33,047 bases of DNA from Oscillospiraceae bacterium (GTDB lineage Bacteria; Bacillota; Clostridia; Oscillospirales; Oscillospiraceae). A model generated the notes under the pieces. It was not told the origin of the DNA, did no database searches, and saw only the letters and a program-made list of their open reading frames with translations. A program made the translations under genes and the position numbers. The DNA is taken from the NCBI GenBank assembly GCA_017518225.1, contig JAFWVV010000047.1, positions 1 through 33,047 on the forward strand, written 5' to 3'. Positions within the stretch are counted from its first letter, which is position 1. Every line of letters starts with the position of its first letter. Positions 8,241-16,019 of the stretch are shown one piece after another.

Positions 8241-11200
8241 ATGAGCTTTGTTCACCTCCATCTGCATACCGAATACTCGCTGCTTGACGGCGCCTGCCGG
8301 ATCGAGCCGCTGGTCAAGCGCGCCAAGGCGCTGGGACAAACGGCGCTGGCGATCACCGACCACGGCGTCATGTACGGCGCAGTAGCCTTTTACAAGGCCT
8401 GCAAAGCCGAAGGGGTCAAGCCCATCATCGGCTGCGAGGTCTACGTCGCGCCGCGCACGCTGCACGACAAGGAGCACGGCATCGACAACAACTACTCGCA
8501 TCTGATCCTGCTGTGCAAAAACGAGACGGGCTATCGCAACCTCTGCTATCTCGTCAGCCGCGCCTTTACCGACGGCTTTTACCTGCGTCCGCGCATCGAC
8601 TGGGCCTTGCTGCAAAAGCACGCCGAGGGGCTCGTCTGCCTGTCCGGCTGTCTCGCGGGAGAAATCCCACAGAAGCTGATCCGCGGCGATTACGAGGGCG
8701 CGAAGGCGCGGGCAGAATCGCTGCGCGCGCTCTTCGGCGAGGATTTTTATCTGGAAATTCAGAGCCACGGCATCCCCGAAGAGCGCCAGGCCGCCGATGG
8801 TCTTGAAAAGCTAAGCCGCGAGACCGGCATCCCGCTCGTCGTCACCAACGACGCCCACTATGTGGAAAAAGCCGACGCCTACACGCAGGACGTGCTGATG
8901 TGCATCCAGACGGGCAAAACCGTGGATGAGGAAAACCGCATGCGCTTTGAAACGCAGGAGTTTTATCTCAAGAGCGAGGAGGAGATGCGCGCGCTCTTTC
9001 CGCGCCTGCCGGAGGCCGCCGACCTCACCGCCGCCATCGCGGACAAGTGTAACTACGATTTTGAATTCGGCCACTATCACCTGCCGCGCTTTCGCCTGCC
9101 CGAGGGCGAGACCGACAGCTTTTCCTACCTGCAAAAGCTCTGCGAAAAGGGCTTTCAAGAACGCTTTCCCGACCGCCCGGAGGTGCACAGGCAGCTCGAC
9201 TACGAGCTAGACATGATCCGCCGGATGGGCTTTGTGGATTATTTTCTCATCGTCTCGGATTTTATCGGCTACGCCAAACGCAAGGGCATCCCCGTCGGCC
9301 CGGGACGCGGCAGCGCCGCCGGCAGCGTGGTCAGCTACTGCCTGCACATCACCGACGTTGACCCCATCAAATACAGCCTCTTCTTTGAACGCTTTCTGAA
9401 CCCCGAGCGCATAAGCATGCCGGATATCGACGTGGATTTCTGCGTCAACCGCCGCGGCGAAGTGATCGACTACGTCAACCGCCTCTACGGGCACGACCAC
9501 GTTGCGCAGATCGTCACCTTCGGCACAATGGCCGCCCGCGGCGCGGTGCGCGACGTGGCGCGCGCTCTCGCCATGAGCTACGGCGAGGCCGACGCCGTAG
9601 CCAAGCAGATTCCGAACGGCCCCGGCGCGCTGAATATCACGCTCGACGAGGCGCTGCGGCTGTCAAAGCCTCTGCGCGAAATGCAGGAGGCCGATCCTGC
9701 GATCAAGCGCCTGCTCGACACCGCCAAGGCGCTCGAGGGCATGCCGCGCCACGCCTCCACCCACGCCGCCGGCGTCGTGATCACGGAGCGCCCGGTCTAC
9801 GACTACGTGCCGCTGGCCACGAACGACGAATCCGTCGTCTGCCAGTACCCGATGACCACGCTCGAAGAGCTGGGCCTATTAAAAATGGATTTTCTCGGCC
9901 TGCGAAACCTCACCGTATTGGAGGACGCGGCGCGCATGGTACGGCGGCGCGAGCCGGATTTTCGGATTGAAACCATCCCCGAAAACGACGCGGCGAGCTT
10001 TGAGATGATCTCCCAGGGGCACACCTCGGGCGTGTTCCAGATCGAGAGCACGGGCATGACCGGGGTCTGCACCCAACTGCGCCCGAAGAGCATCGAAGAC
10101 ATCACCGCCGTGATCGCTCTCTATCGCCCCGGCCCGATGGACTCCATTCCTCGCTTCATCGCCTGGAGCCAGCACCCGGAGAAGGTCAGCTACAAGCACG
10201 AGCTGCTGCGGCCGATCCTCGCGGTCACCTACGGCTGCATCGTCTATCAGGAGCAGGTCATCCAGATTTTCCAGCAGCTGGCGGGCTTCTCGCTGGGGCA
10301 GGCGGACTTGATCCGCCGCGCGATGAGCAAGAAAAAACACGCCGTCATTGACGCCGAGCGCGTCGCCTTTGTCCATGGCGACGAAACACGCGGCATTGAG
10401 GGCGCGGTCAGGCGCGGCGTGCCGGAGGATGTCGCCAACAGCATCTACGACGAAATACTGGACTTTGCCTCCTACGCCTTCAACAAGGCGCACGCCGTGT
10501 CCTACGCAATCGTCGCCTACCGCACGGCCTATATGAAAAAGCACTATCCGCACGAGTATATGGCGGCGCTTTTGACCTCGGTGCTCGACAGCAGCACCAA
10601 GGTCGCCGAATACATCGCCGAGTGCCGCGCGCTGGGCATCCGCCTGCTGCCGCCGGACGTAAACGAGTCCGATGCGGACTTCACCGTCTCCGGCGACAAT
10701 CTGCGCTTTGGCCTCGTGGCGATCAAGGGTATCGGCTGGGGCGCGATCAAAAACCTCGTCGCCGAACGCGCGCAAAACGGACTGTTTAAAGATTTTGAGG
10801 ACTTCTGCCGCCGTATGAGCGACAAGGATCTCAATCGCCGCGCGATCGAAAATCTGATCCGCGCCGGCGCCTTTGATTCCCTTGGCTACAAACGCCGCGT
10901 GCTGCTGCAGGCAGCGCCCCTGATCCTCGACAGCGTCAGCCAGGAGAACCGGGACAACATCGCCGGGCAGATGGATCTGTTCGGCTCGGACGCCAGTCTC
11001 GACGAGCCCAAGCGCATCACCATGCCGGAGCTGGAGGAATACGACGCGCTGGAGCTGATGCGCATGGAAAAGGAGGTCACCGGGCTGTATCTGTCCGGGC
11101 ATCCCATGGATCAGTACCGCGACAAGATCGGCGCGCTCGGCGTCTCGTCCATGGGCGCGATCTTGAACGATTTTTCCGCCGACGGCGGCCCCCGGCGCTT

Positions 11201-11708
11201 TGCCGACAACCAGCCGGTCAATCTCGCGGGCATCGTCGCCTCGGTGCGCACCCGCCCGACCAAAAACCAGAGCCTGATGAGCTACGTCCAGCTCGAGGAC
11301 GACAGCGGCGCAATGGAGCTGATCGCTTTCCAAAAAGCTCTGGATCTCGGCGGGCGTTATCTGAAGGAGGGCGCGATGCTGCTGGTGCGCGGACGCATCT
11401 CCGCGCGCGACGACAAGGAGCCGCAGCTGATGGTCGACGGCATTGTGCCGCTGGACGAGGCGCTGCGCGACGCAGAGCGCGCCGCCGAGGCCGCCCGGAA
11501 AAAGACGCTGTATCTCAAAATTCCCTCGCGCGAGCATCCCGCCCTGCGCAAGATTGAGCTGCTGCTGAAGATGTTCCCGGGTAAGGAACCGCTGGTGATC
11601 TGGTGCGAAGCGGAGCGCCAGAAGCTCGCCGCGCGCGGCAACATCCACCCCTCGCTGCTGCAGGAGCTGCGGGAGCTGCTGGGTGAAGAAAGCGTCGTCG
11701 TGAAATAG
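8241..11708 (+). CDS. dnaE: DNA polymerase III alpha subunit, DnaE type
   Basis: C-family replicative polymerase. 1155 aa, normal for DnaE1. In order: PHP domain (HLHLHTEYSLLDG at the N-terminus), polymerase palm with GPGRGSAAGS (353-362) and the catalytic aspartates in PDIDVDF (Asp395, Asp397, Asp399), fingers with YAFNKAHAVSYA, helix-hairpin-helix, then an OB-fold domain (VNLAGIVASVRTRPTKNQSL and onward). No exonuclease insertion, so proofreading must come from another subunit or from PolC. GTG at 8232 is an alternative start; the ATG at 8241 is preferred because GGTGAT just precedes it. It ends the hprK run. Its transcription points toward oriC. Confidence 0.97.
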   Translation: MSFVHLHLHTEYSLLDGACRIEPLVKRAKALGQTALAITDHGVMYGAVAFYKACKAEGVKPIIGCEVYVAPRTLHDKEHGIDNNYSHLILLCKNETGYRNLCYLVSRAFTDGFYLRPRIDWALLQKHAEGLVCLSGCLAGEIPQKLIRGDYEGAKARAESLRALFGEDFYLEIQSHGIPEERQAADGLEKLSRETGIPLVVTNDAHYVEKADAYTQDVLMCIQTGKTVDEENRMRFETQEFYLKSEEEMRALFPRLPEAADLTAAIADKCNYDFEFGHYHLPRFRLPEGETDSFSYLQKLCEKGFQERFPDRPEVHRQLDYELDMIRRMGFVDYFLIVSDFIGYAKRKGIPVGPGRGSAAGSVVSYCLHITDVDPIKYSLFFERFLNPERISMPDIDVDFCVNRRGEVIDYVNRLYGHDHVAQIVTFGTMAARGAVRDVARALAMSYGEADAVAKQIPNGPGALNITLDEALRLSKPLREMQEADPAIKRLLDTAKALEGMPRHASTHAAGVVITERPVYDYVPLATNDESVVCQYPMTTLEELGLLKMDFLGLRNLTVLEDAARMVRRREPDFRIETIPENDAASFEMISQGHTSGVFQIESTGMTGVCTQLRPKSIEDITAVIALYRPGPMDSIPRFIAWSQHPEKVSYKHELLRPILAVTYGCIVYQEQVIQIFQQLAGFSLGQADLIRRAMSKKKHAVIDAERVAFVHGDETRGIEGAVRRGVPEDVANSIYDEILDFASYAFNKAHAVSYAIVAYRTAYMKKHYPHEYMAALLTSVLDSSTKVAEYIAECRALGIRLLPPDVNESDADFTVSGDNLRFGLVAIKGIGWGAIKNLVAERAQNGLFKDFEDFCRRMSDKDLNRRAIENLIRAGAFDSLGYKRRVLLQAAPLILDSVSQENRDNIAGQMDLFGSDASLDEPKRITMPELEEYDALELMRMEKEVTGLYLSGHPMDQYRDKIGALGVSSMGAILNDFSADGGPRRFADNQPVNLAGIVASVRTRPTKNQSLMSYVQLEDDSGAMELIAFQKALDLGGRYLKEGAMLLVRGRISARDDKEPQLMVDGIVPLDEALRDAERAAEAARKKTLYLKIPSREHPALRKIELLLKMFPGKEPLVIWCEAERQKLAARGNIHPSLLQELRELLGEESVVVK

Positions 11709-11777
11709 CTTTTTGCCTTTCATCTTTCGATTTTAGCAGAAGCTCGCGGTTTTTCTGAAAAAACAGAAAAGTTTTTC

Positions 11778-11809
11778 TTGCAATTATGGAAACTGTCTGC
11801 TATTATAAT
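11778..11809 (+). promoter_or_regulatory. Promoter of rpmB
   Basis: -35 TTGCAA (11778-11783), 17 bases, then TATTAT (11801-11806), overlapping a perfect TATAAT at 11804-11809 (spacing 20). Which hexamer is used is not clear. The AAGGAGG Shine-Dalgarno is at 11827-11833. Confidence 0.6.
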
Positions 11810-11843
11810 GGGGCTTTATTAAACGCAAGGAGGTGCTTCAAAT

Positions 11844-12032
11844 ATGGCAAAGTGTCAGTTCTGCGACAAGGACGTGGCCTTCGGCATTCAGGTCAGCCAC
11901 TCCCACAGACGCTCCAACCGTACCTGGAAGCCGAACGTGAAGCGCGTCAAGGCCATCGTCGACGGCTCTCCCAAGCACGTCTACGCCTGCACCCGCTGCC
12001 TGCGCAGCGGCAAGGTCACTCGCGCTGTGTAA
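11844..12032 (+). CDS. rpmB: 50S ribosomal protein L28
   Basis: 62-aa large-subunit protein. It starts MAKCQFCDKDVAFG and is of the zinc-binding (C+) form: Cys4, Cys7, Cys49 and Cys52 give two CxxC knuckles. The conserved SHSHRRSNRTWKPN basic stretch contacts rRNA. Monocistronic by layout: own promoter upstream, strong terminator directly downstream. AAGGAGG lies ten bases before the ATG. Confidence 0.98.
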   Translation: MAKCQFCDKDVAFGIQVSHSHRRSNRTWKPNVKRVKAIVDGSPKHVYACTRCLRSGKVTRAV

Positions 12033-12048
12033 TTGAACATTACCGATC

Positions 12049-12079
12049 AAAGCCTGTCGAAAAGCCGACGGGCTTTTTT
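12049..12079 (+). terminator. Intrinsic terminator after rpmB
   Basis: 11-bp stem (12049-12059 with 12066-12076, one G-T wobble), loop AAAAGC, then a run of six T at 12074-12079. Confidence 0.85.
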
Positions 12080-12124
12080 CGGTTATTTATTGCCGGGATC
12101 GCGCGCTTTCGTTTTTAGCAATCC

Positions 12125-12142
12125 GTCAGTCTGCCGACTGAC
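12125..12142 (+). other. Hairpin in the xpt leader
   Basis: Perfect 7-bp inverted repeat GTCAGTC/GACTGAC with a TGCC loop, 30 bases before the xpt start. No T-run follows, so it is not an intrinsic terminator. It does not resemble a purine aptamer. Role unknown; possibly mRNA stability or protein binding. Confidence 0.45.
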
Positions 12143-12171
12143 AGCTTCTTATATATGGAAGGAGACCACAT

Positions 12172-12744
12172 ATGAAACTGCTTGAAGATCGCATTTTGCG
12201 CGACGGAAACATTCTGCCCGGCGGCATTTTGAAGGTGGACAGCTTTCTCAATCACCGGATTGACCCGCAGCTGCTCTATGAGATGGCGCAAGAGCTTAAG
12301 CGCCTGTACGCCGGCGAGGAAATCAACATCATCCTGACCATCGAGGCCAGCGGCATCGCCCTCGCGAGCCTCGTGGGCTACGTTTTCGGCTGCCCGATTC
12401 TTTTTGCCAAGAAGAGCAAGAGCCGCAACATCTCCGACAAGGTCTACGCCGTCGAGGTGGAGAGCTTTACCCATGGCAACACCAACACCGTGCTGTTGTC
12501 AAAGGAATATCTGCGCCCGGAGCACCGCGTGCTGATCGTGGACGACTTTCTCGCCACAGGCGCAGCGCTGGTCGGTCTGCGCGCCATTTGCGAACAGGCG
12601 GGCGCAACGGTCGTCGGCGCCGGCATCGCTATCGAAAAGGCCTTTCAAGGCGGCGGCGAACGCCTGCGCGCCGAGGGACTGCGGATCGAATCGCTCGCCC
12701 GGATCGCCCAGATGCGCGACGATGGGCTCAGCTTTTGCGAATAA
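12172..12744 (+). CDS. xpt: Xanthine phosphoribosyltransferase
   Basis: Purine salvage enzyme that joins xanthine to PRPP to give XMP, feeding guanine nucleotide synthesis. 190 aa, as in B. subtilis Xpt. The type I PRT fold is marked by VLIVDDFLATGAA at residues 120-132 (PRPP-binding loop) and ILTIEASGIALA at 54-65. A strong GGAAGGAG Shine-Dalgarno precedes the ATG. Unlike B. subtilis xpt there is no purine riboswitch in its short leader; the riboswitch lies downstream and controls the nucleoside importer instead. No clear promoter was found, so it may depend on read-through from rpmB or on a weak promoter. Confidence 0.95.
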   Translation: MKLLEDRILRDGNILPGGILKVDSFLNHRIDPQLLYEMAQELKRLYAGEEINIILTIEASGIALASLVGYVFGCPILFAKKSKSRNISDKVYAVEVESFTHGNTNTVLLSKEYLRPEHRVLIVDDFLATGAALVGLRAICEQAGATVVGAGIAIEKAFQGGGERLRAEGLRIESLARIAQMRDDGLSFCE

Positions 12745-12814
12745 GGACGCCGCTTTGACTTTTTGCACAGTTTTCAATGCGCGCAACTGGTTAAAATCTA
12801 TAAACTTTCGCGCC

Positions 12815-12843
12815 TTGACTTTTTTCGACAGCCTTGATAAAGT
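12815..12843 (+). promoter_or_regulatory. Promoter of the riboswitch and nucleoside importer
   Basis: -35 TTGACT (12815-12820), 17 bases, -10 TAAAGT (12838-12843). The predicted start near 12850 is about 13 bases before the aptamer P1 helix. The 338-base gap between xpt (ends 12744) and the importer holds this promoter, the riboswitch and its expression platform; I see nothing else in 12745-12814. Confidence 0.7.
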
Positions 12844-12862
12844 AATATCATCACCCCTCTTT

Positions 12863-12933
12863 TTTTCGATATAAGCAAATGATATGGTTTTGCGTTTCTA
12901 CCCGGACGCCGTGAATGACCGGACTATCGAAAA
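12863..12933 (+). promoter_or_regulatory. Purine (guanine-type) riboswitch aptamer
   Basis: Three-helix purine aptamer. P1: TTTTCGAT 12863-12870 with ATCGAAAA 12926-12933. P2: GCAAA with TTTGC around loop TGATATGG. The invariant J2/3 core GTTTCTACC is at 12894-12902. P3 has CCGG arms around the loop CCGTGAA, with one A-A mismatch. The J3/1 segment GGACTAT carries C at 12924, the equivalent of C74 of the B. subtilis xpt aptamer, which pairs with guanine; adenine riboswitches have U there. The U51 equivalent is kept, which argues against the 2'-deoxyguanosine variant. Ligand binding is expected to reduce expression of the importer downstream. Confidence 0.93.
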
Positions 12934-12982
12934 CAGCTTTCACGCAGGGAGCGTTTTTCCCTCCCGGCGCGCTTGTTTCCTT

Positions 12983-13027
12983 TGTTTTCGTCGGTTTTGC
13001 GGCAAATCGCCGGTACCGGCGTTTTTT
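12983..13027 (+). terminator. Riboswitch expression platform with intrinsic terminator
   Basis: CGCCGGTACCGGCG at 13008-13021 is a perfect 14-base palindrome followed by six T (13022-13027), a terminator in the importer leader. Upstream, TGTTTTCG (12983-12990) is exactly complementary to CGAAAACA (12928-12935), which includes the 3' arm of aptamer P1, so an alternative fold can compete with ligand-bound P1. A second GC-rich inverted repeat lies at about 12947-12965. How these combine needs RNA folding; the terminator itself is clear. Confidence 0.6.
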
Positions 13028-13082
13028 CGTTCTTATCCGCTTTTGCGGCTGGGATAAATACATTTTTATGAGGAGACAAATC

Positions 13083-14315
13083 ATGAAAAAGATCATCGCT
13101 CTGCTGCTCGCACTCGTTATGGTCTTCGCGCTGGCCGCCTGCGGCAACGCGCCTGCCGCCAAGGACGACAACGCGCCCGAGGCCAAGACCAAAACCGAGA
13201 CCAAGACCGACAGCCCCGCCGTCAAGGCTGGCTTCATCTTCCTGCACGATGAAAACTCCACCTATGACCTGAACTTCATCAACGCTGCCAAGGAAGCCTG
13301 CGAGAAGCTCGGTGTGGAGTACCTGCTCAAGACCGGCATCCCCGAGGGCCAGGAGTGCTACGACGCCGCCGCTGAGCTCGTCGACGAGGGCTGCAACTTC
13401 ATCTTCGCCGACTCCTTCGGCCACGAGGACTTCCTGATCCAGGCCGCCAAGGAATTCCCCGCGGTGCAGTTCTGCCACGCCACCGGCACCAAGGCCCACA
13501 CCGAGGGTCTTGCCAACTACCACAACGCCTTTGCCTCCATCTATGAGGGCCGTTTCCTGGGCGGCGTCGCCGCGGGCATGAAGCTCAACCAGATGATCGA
13601 GGAGGGCAAAATCACCGCCGACGAGGCCAAGGTCGGCTACATCGGCGCCTACCCCTATGCCGAAGTGAAGTCCGGCTACACCAGCTTCTTCCTCGGCGTT
13701 CGCTACATCTGCCCCAGCGCCACCATGGAAGTCACCTTCACCAACTCCTGGTACGATCCCACCCTGGAGAAGGAAGGCGCCACCAAGCTCATCAACAACG
13801 GCTGCGTTCTGATCTCCGAGCACGCCGACTCCATGGGCGCTCCCACCGAGTGCGAGGCCAACGGCATCCCCTTCGTGTTCTACAACGGCTCCGCCGCTGA
13901 CGCCTGCCCCAACACCTTCATCATCGCTTCCCGCATCAACTGGGCGCCCTACATGGAGTACGCCATGACCTGCGTGAAGGAAGGCAAGGCCATTGACGCA
14001 GACTGGACCGGCACCATCGCCACCGACTCCGTGCTGATGACCGAGCTCAACGAGGCCGCGGCCGCTCCCGGCACTGCCGAAAAGCTCGCTGAGGTCAAGG
14101 CCGCGCTTGCCGACGGCTCCCTCAAGGTTTTTGACACCGCCACCTTCACCGTCGGCGGCCAGACCCTGACCGAGTACCTCGCCGACGTGGACGACATGGG
14201 CGACTTCCAGCCCGATACCAACGTCATCGCCGACGGCTACTTCCACGAGTCCGAGTACCGCTCCGCGCCGTACTTTGACATCGACATCGACGGCATCACC
14301 AAGATCGACGCCTGA
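13083..14315 (+). CDS. BMP-family substrate-binding lipoprotein (purine nucleoside importer)
   Basis: Extracellular binding component of a nucleoside ABC importer (BMP/PnrA/NupN family). 410 aa. The signal peptide has lipobox LAAC (Cys20), followed by a charged Lys/Thr/Glu linker to residue 45. Family features include GFIFLHDENSTYDLNF near the start of the domain, FADSFGHEDF, and NYHNAFASIYEGRFLGGVAAG, which is diagnostic of the Bmp domain. AGGAG at 13071-13075 fixes the ATG. Third positions are strongly C-rich compared with neighbours, as expected for a highly expressed protein. Control by a guanine riboswitch supports purine nucleosides (guanosine/inosine) as substrate, as for B. subtilis NupN; substrate is inference. 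Confidence 0.92.
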   Translation: MKKIIALLLALVMVFALAACGNAPAAKDDNAPEAKTKTETKTDSPAVKAGFIFLHDENSTYDLNFINAAKEACEKLGVEYLLKTGIPEGQECYDAAAELVDEGCNFIFADSFGHEDFLIQAAKEFPAVQFCHATGTKAHTEGLANYHNAFASIYEGRFLGGVAAGMKLNQMIEEGKITADEAKVGYIGAYPYAEVKSGYTSFFLGVRYICPSATMEVTFTNSWYDPTLEKEGATKLINNGCVLISEHADSMGAPTECEANGIPFVFYNGSAADACPNTFIIASRINWAPYMEYAMTCVKEGKAIDADWTGTIATDSVLMTELNEAAAAPGTAEKLAEVKAALADGSLKVFDTATFTVGGQTLTEYLADVDDMGDFQPDTNVIADGYFHESEYRSAPYFDIDIDGITKIDA

Positions 14316-14324
14316 TATAAACTC

Positions 14325-14460
14325 ACGCGGGAGGGAAGACCCTCCGGGCTGTTCTCTCCCGCGTCCTTTACGGCACAGCGCTGTAAAGGGCAGCTCGGGG
14401 GCAATCGTCCCTGCGTTGCCCTTTGCAGCGCGTCCCCGTTTCGGGGGCGGCGCCGCCCCC
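14325..14460 (+). repeat. Structured intercistronic region (three inverted repeats)
   Basis: The 171-base gap between the binding protein and the ATPase is full of secondary structure: ACGCGGGAG 14325-14333 with CTCCCGCGT 14356-14364 (9 bp); AAAGGGCA 14385-14392 with TGCCCTTT 14417-14424 (8 bp); and an 18-base perfect palindrome at 14443-14460 (GGGGGCGGC and its complement). No long T-run follows any of them. It may stabilise the upstream mRNA so the binding protein is made in excess over the membrane parts, or be a dispersed repeat family. Confidence 0.6.
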
Positions 14461-14486
14461 CGCACAGAGAGAGGAGGAGAAATCCC

Positions 14487-16019
14487 ATGGACAACAAGAT
14501 TCCCGCCGTCACCATGCGCAATATCACCAAGCGCTTTGGCCCGGTGCTCGCCAACGACAAGGTCTGGCTGAACATCTATCGCGGCGAGATCCTCGCCCTG
14601 CTGGGCGAGAACGGCAGCGGAAAGACCACGCTGATGAACATGCTCTCCGGCATTTATTTCCCGGATGAAGGGGAAATCGCCATCGACGGCAAGGAGGTCG
14701 TGATCCGCTCTCCGAAGGACGCCTTCGATCTCGGCGTCGGCATGATCCACCAGCACTTCAAGCTGGTCGACGTGCTGACGGCGGCGGAGAACGTCGTGCT
14801 GGGCCTGCCCGGCAAGCTCGACCTGAAGGCGGCGACGGAAAAGATTCGCGCGATCTGCGAGGCCTACGGCTTTGAGGTCGATCCCAACCAGAAGGTCTAC
14901 AACATGTCCGTCTCCCAGAAACAGACGGTTGAGATCGTCAAGGTGCTCTATCGCGGCGCGGATATTCTGATCCTCGACGAGCCGACCGCCGTGTTGACCC
15001 CGCAGGAGACGGACAAGCTCTTCGCCGTGCTGCGCAACATGCGCAACGACGGCAAGGCCATTGTCATCATCACCCACAAGATGCACGAGGTGGAGGCGCT
15101 CAGCGACCGCGTAGCGGTGCTTCGGCAGGGTCAGTTTATCGGCGACATGCCGACGAAAAACACCAATGCGCAGGAAATGACCAACATGATGGTCGGCCAC
15201 CCGGTCGTGCTGAACATCGAGCGCCCCGAGCCGAAAAACCCCCGTCCGCGGATTGAGGTCAAGGGGCTGACCGTGCGCAGCATCGACGGTATTTTGAAGC
15301 TCGACGATGTGAGCTTTACCGCCAATTCCGGCGAGATCCTCGGCATTGCCGGCATTTCCGGCTGTGGACAAAAGGAGCTTTTGGAGGCCATCGCCGGGCT
15401 GCAGCCCGTGGAGAAGGGCAGCATCCGCTACGTCGAGGACGACGGCTCGAGCGAGGAGCTGCTGGGCAAAGACCCCTTGAGCATCCAGCAGATGGGCGTC
15501 TCGCTCTCCTTTGTACCGGAGGACCGGCTCGGCATGGGGCTCGTGGCAAACATGGATCTGTCGGATAACATGATGCTTCGCTCCTTCCGCCGCGGACGCT
15601 CCTTCTTTACCGACCGCAAAAGTCCGCGCGCGCTGGCGGAAAACGTCGTGCGCGAGCTGGAGGTCGTCACCCCCGGTGTCAGCACCCCGGTGCGCCGTCT
15701 GTCGGGCGGCAACGTCCAGAAAGTGCTGGTCGGGCGCGAGATCGCCTCGGCGCCGACCGTGCTCTTGACCGCCTACGCTGTGCGCGGTCTGGACATCAAC
15801 TCCTCGTACACGATCTATGATCTGATCAACAAGCAGAAGCAGGCAGGCGTCGCCGTCATTTACGTCGGCGAGGATCTGGACGTGCTGCTGGAGCTGGCCG
15901 ACCGCATCCTCGTGCTCTGCGGCGGCAAGGTCAGCGGCATTTTGCCCGGACGCGGCGCGAAAAAGAGGGAAGTCGGCCTGATGATGACGAAGCTCGGAGG
16001 TGAAGCGGCCGATGAATAA
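14487..16019 (+). CDS. Nucleoside ABC importer ATPase (two nucleotide-binding domains, NupO-like)
   Basis: 510 aa tandem ATPase of the sugar/nucleoside CUT2-like class. First domain: Walker A GENGSGKTT (40-48), signature MSVSQKQ (about 140), Walker B ILILDEPT (Asp164, Glu165). Second domain: degenerate Walker A GIAGISGCGQKE (286-297), canonical LSGGN signature, and an altered Walker B, LLTAYAVRGLD, where relatives have QPTRGLD. So only the first site is expected to hydrolyse ATP efficiently. GAGGAGG precedes the ATG. The last 8 bases (ATGAATAA) overlap the start of the permease, implying translational coupling. Confidence 0.93.
   Translation: MDNKIPAVTMRNITKRFGPVLANDKVWLNIYRGEILALLGENGSGKTTLMNMLSGIYFPDEGEIAIDGKEVVIRSPKDAFDLGVGMIHQHFKLVDVLTAAENVVLGLPGKLDLKAATEKIRAICEAYGFEVDPNQKVYNMSVSQKQTVEIVKVLYRGADILILDEPTAVLTPQETDKLFAVLRNMRNDGKAIVIITHKMHEVEALSDRVAVLRQGQFIGDMPTKNTNAQEMTNMMVGHPVVLNIERPEPKNPRPRIEVKGLTVRSIDGILKLDDVSFTANSGEILGIAGISGCGQKELLEAIAGLQPVEKGSIRYVEDDGSSEELLGKDPLSIQQMGVSLSFVPEDRLGMGLVANMDLSDNMMLRSFRRGRSFFTDRKSPRALAENVVRELEVVTPGVSTPVRRLSGGNVQKVLVGREIASAPTVLLTAYAVRGLDINSSYTIYDLINKQKQAGVAVIYVGEDLDVLLELADRILVLCGGKVSGILPGRGAKKREVGLMMTKLGGEAADE

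Noticed and set aside
9879..11723. A 614-codon open frame opposite dnaE
   Set aside because: Antisense shadow; dnaE is intact with all catalytic motifs in the plus frame.
11750..11777. Terminator after dnaE (TTTTCTG/CAGAAAA stem)
   Set aside because: All but two pairs are A-T and the T-run is short; too weak to call with confidence.
12080..12171. A purine riboswitch in front of xpt
   Set aside because: The 92-base leader has no GTTTCTACC core or three-helix pattern; only a 7-bp hairpin.
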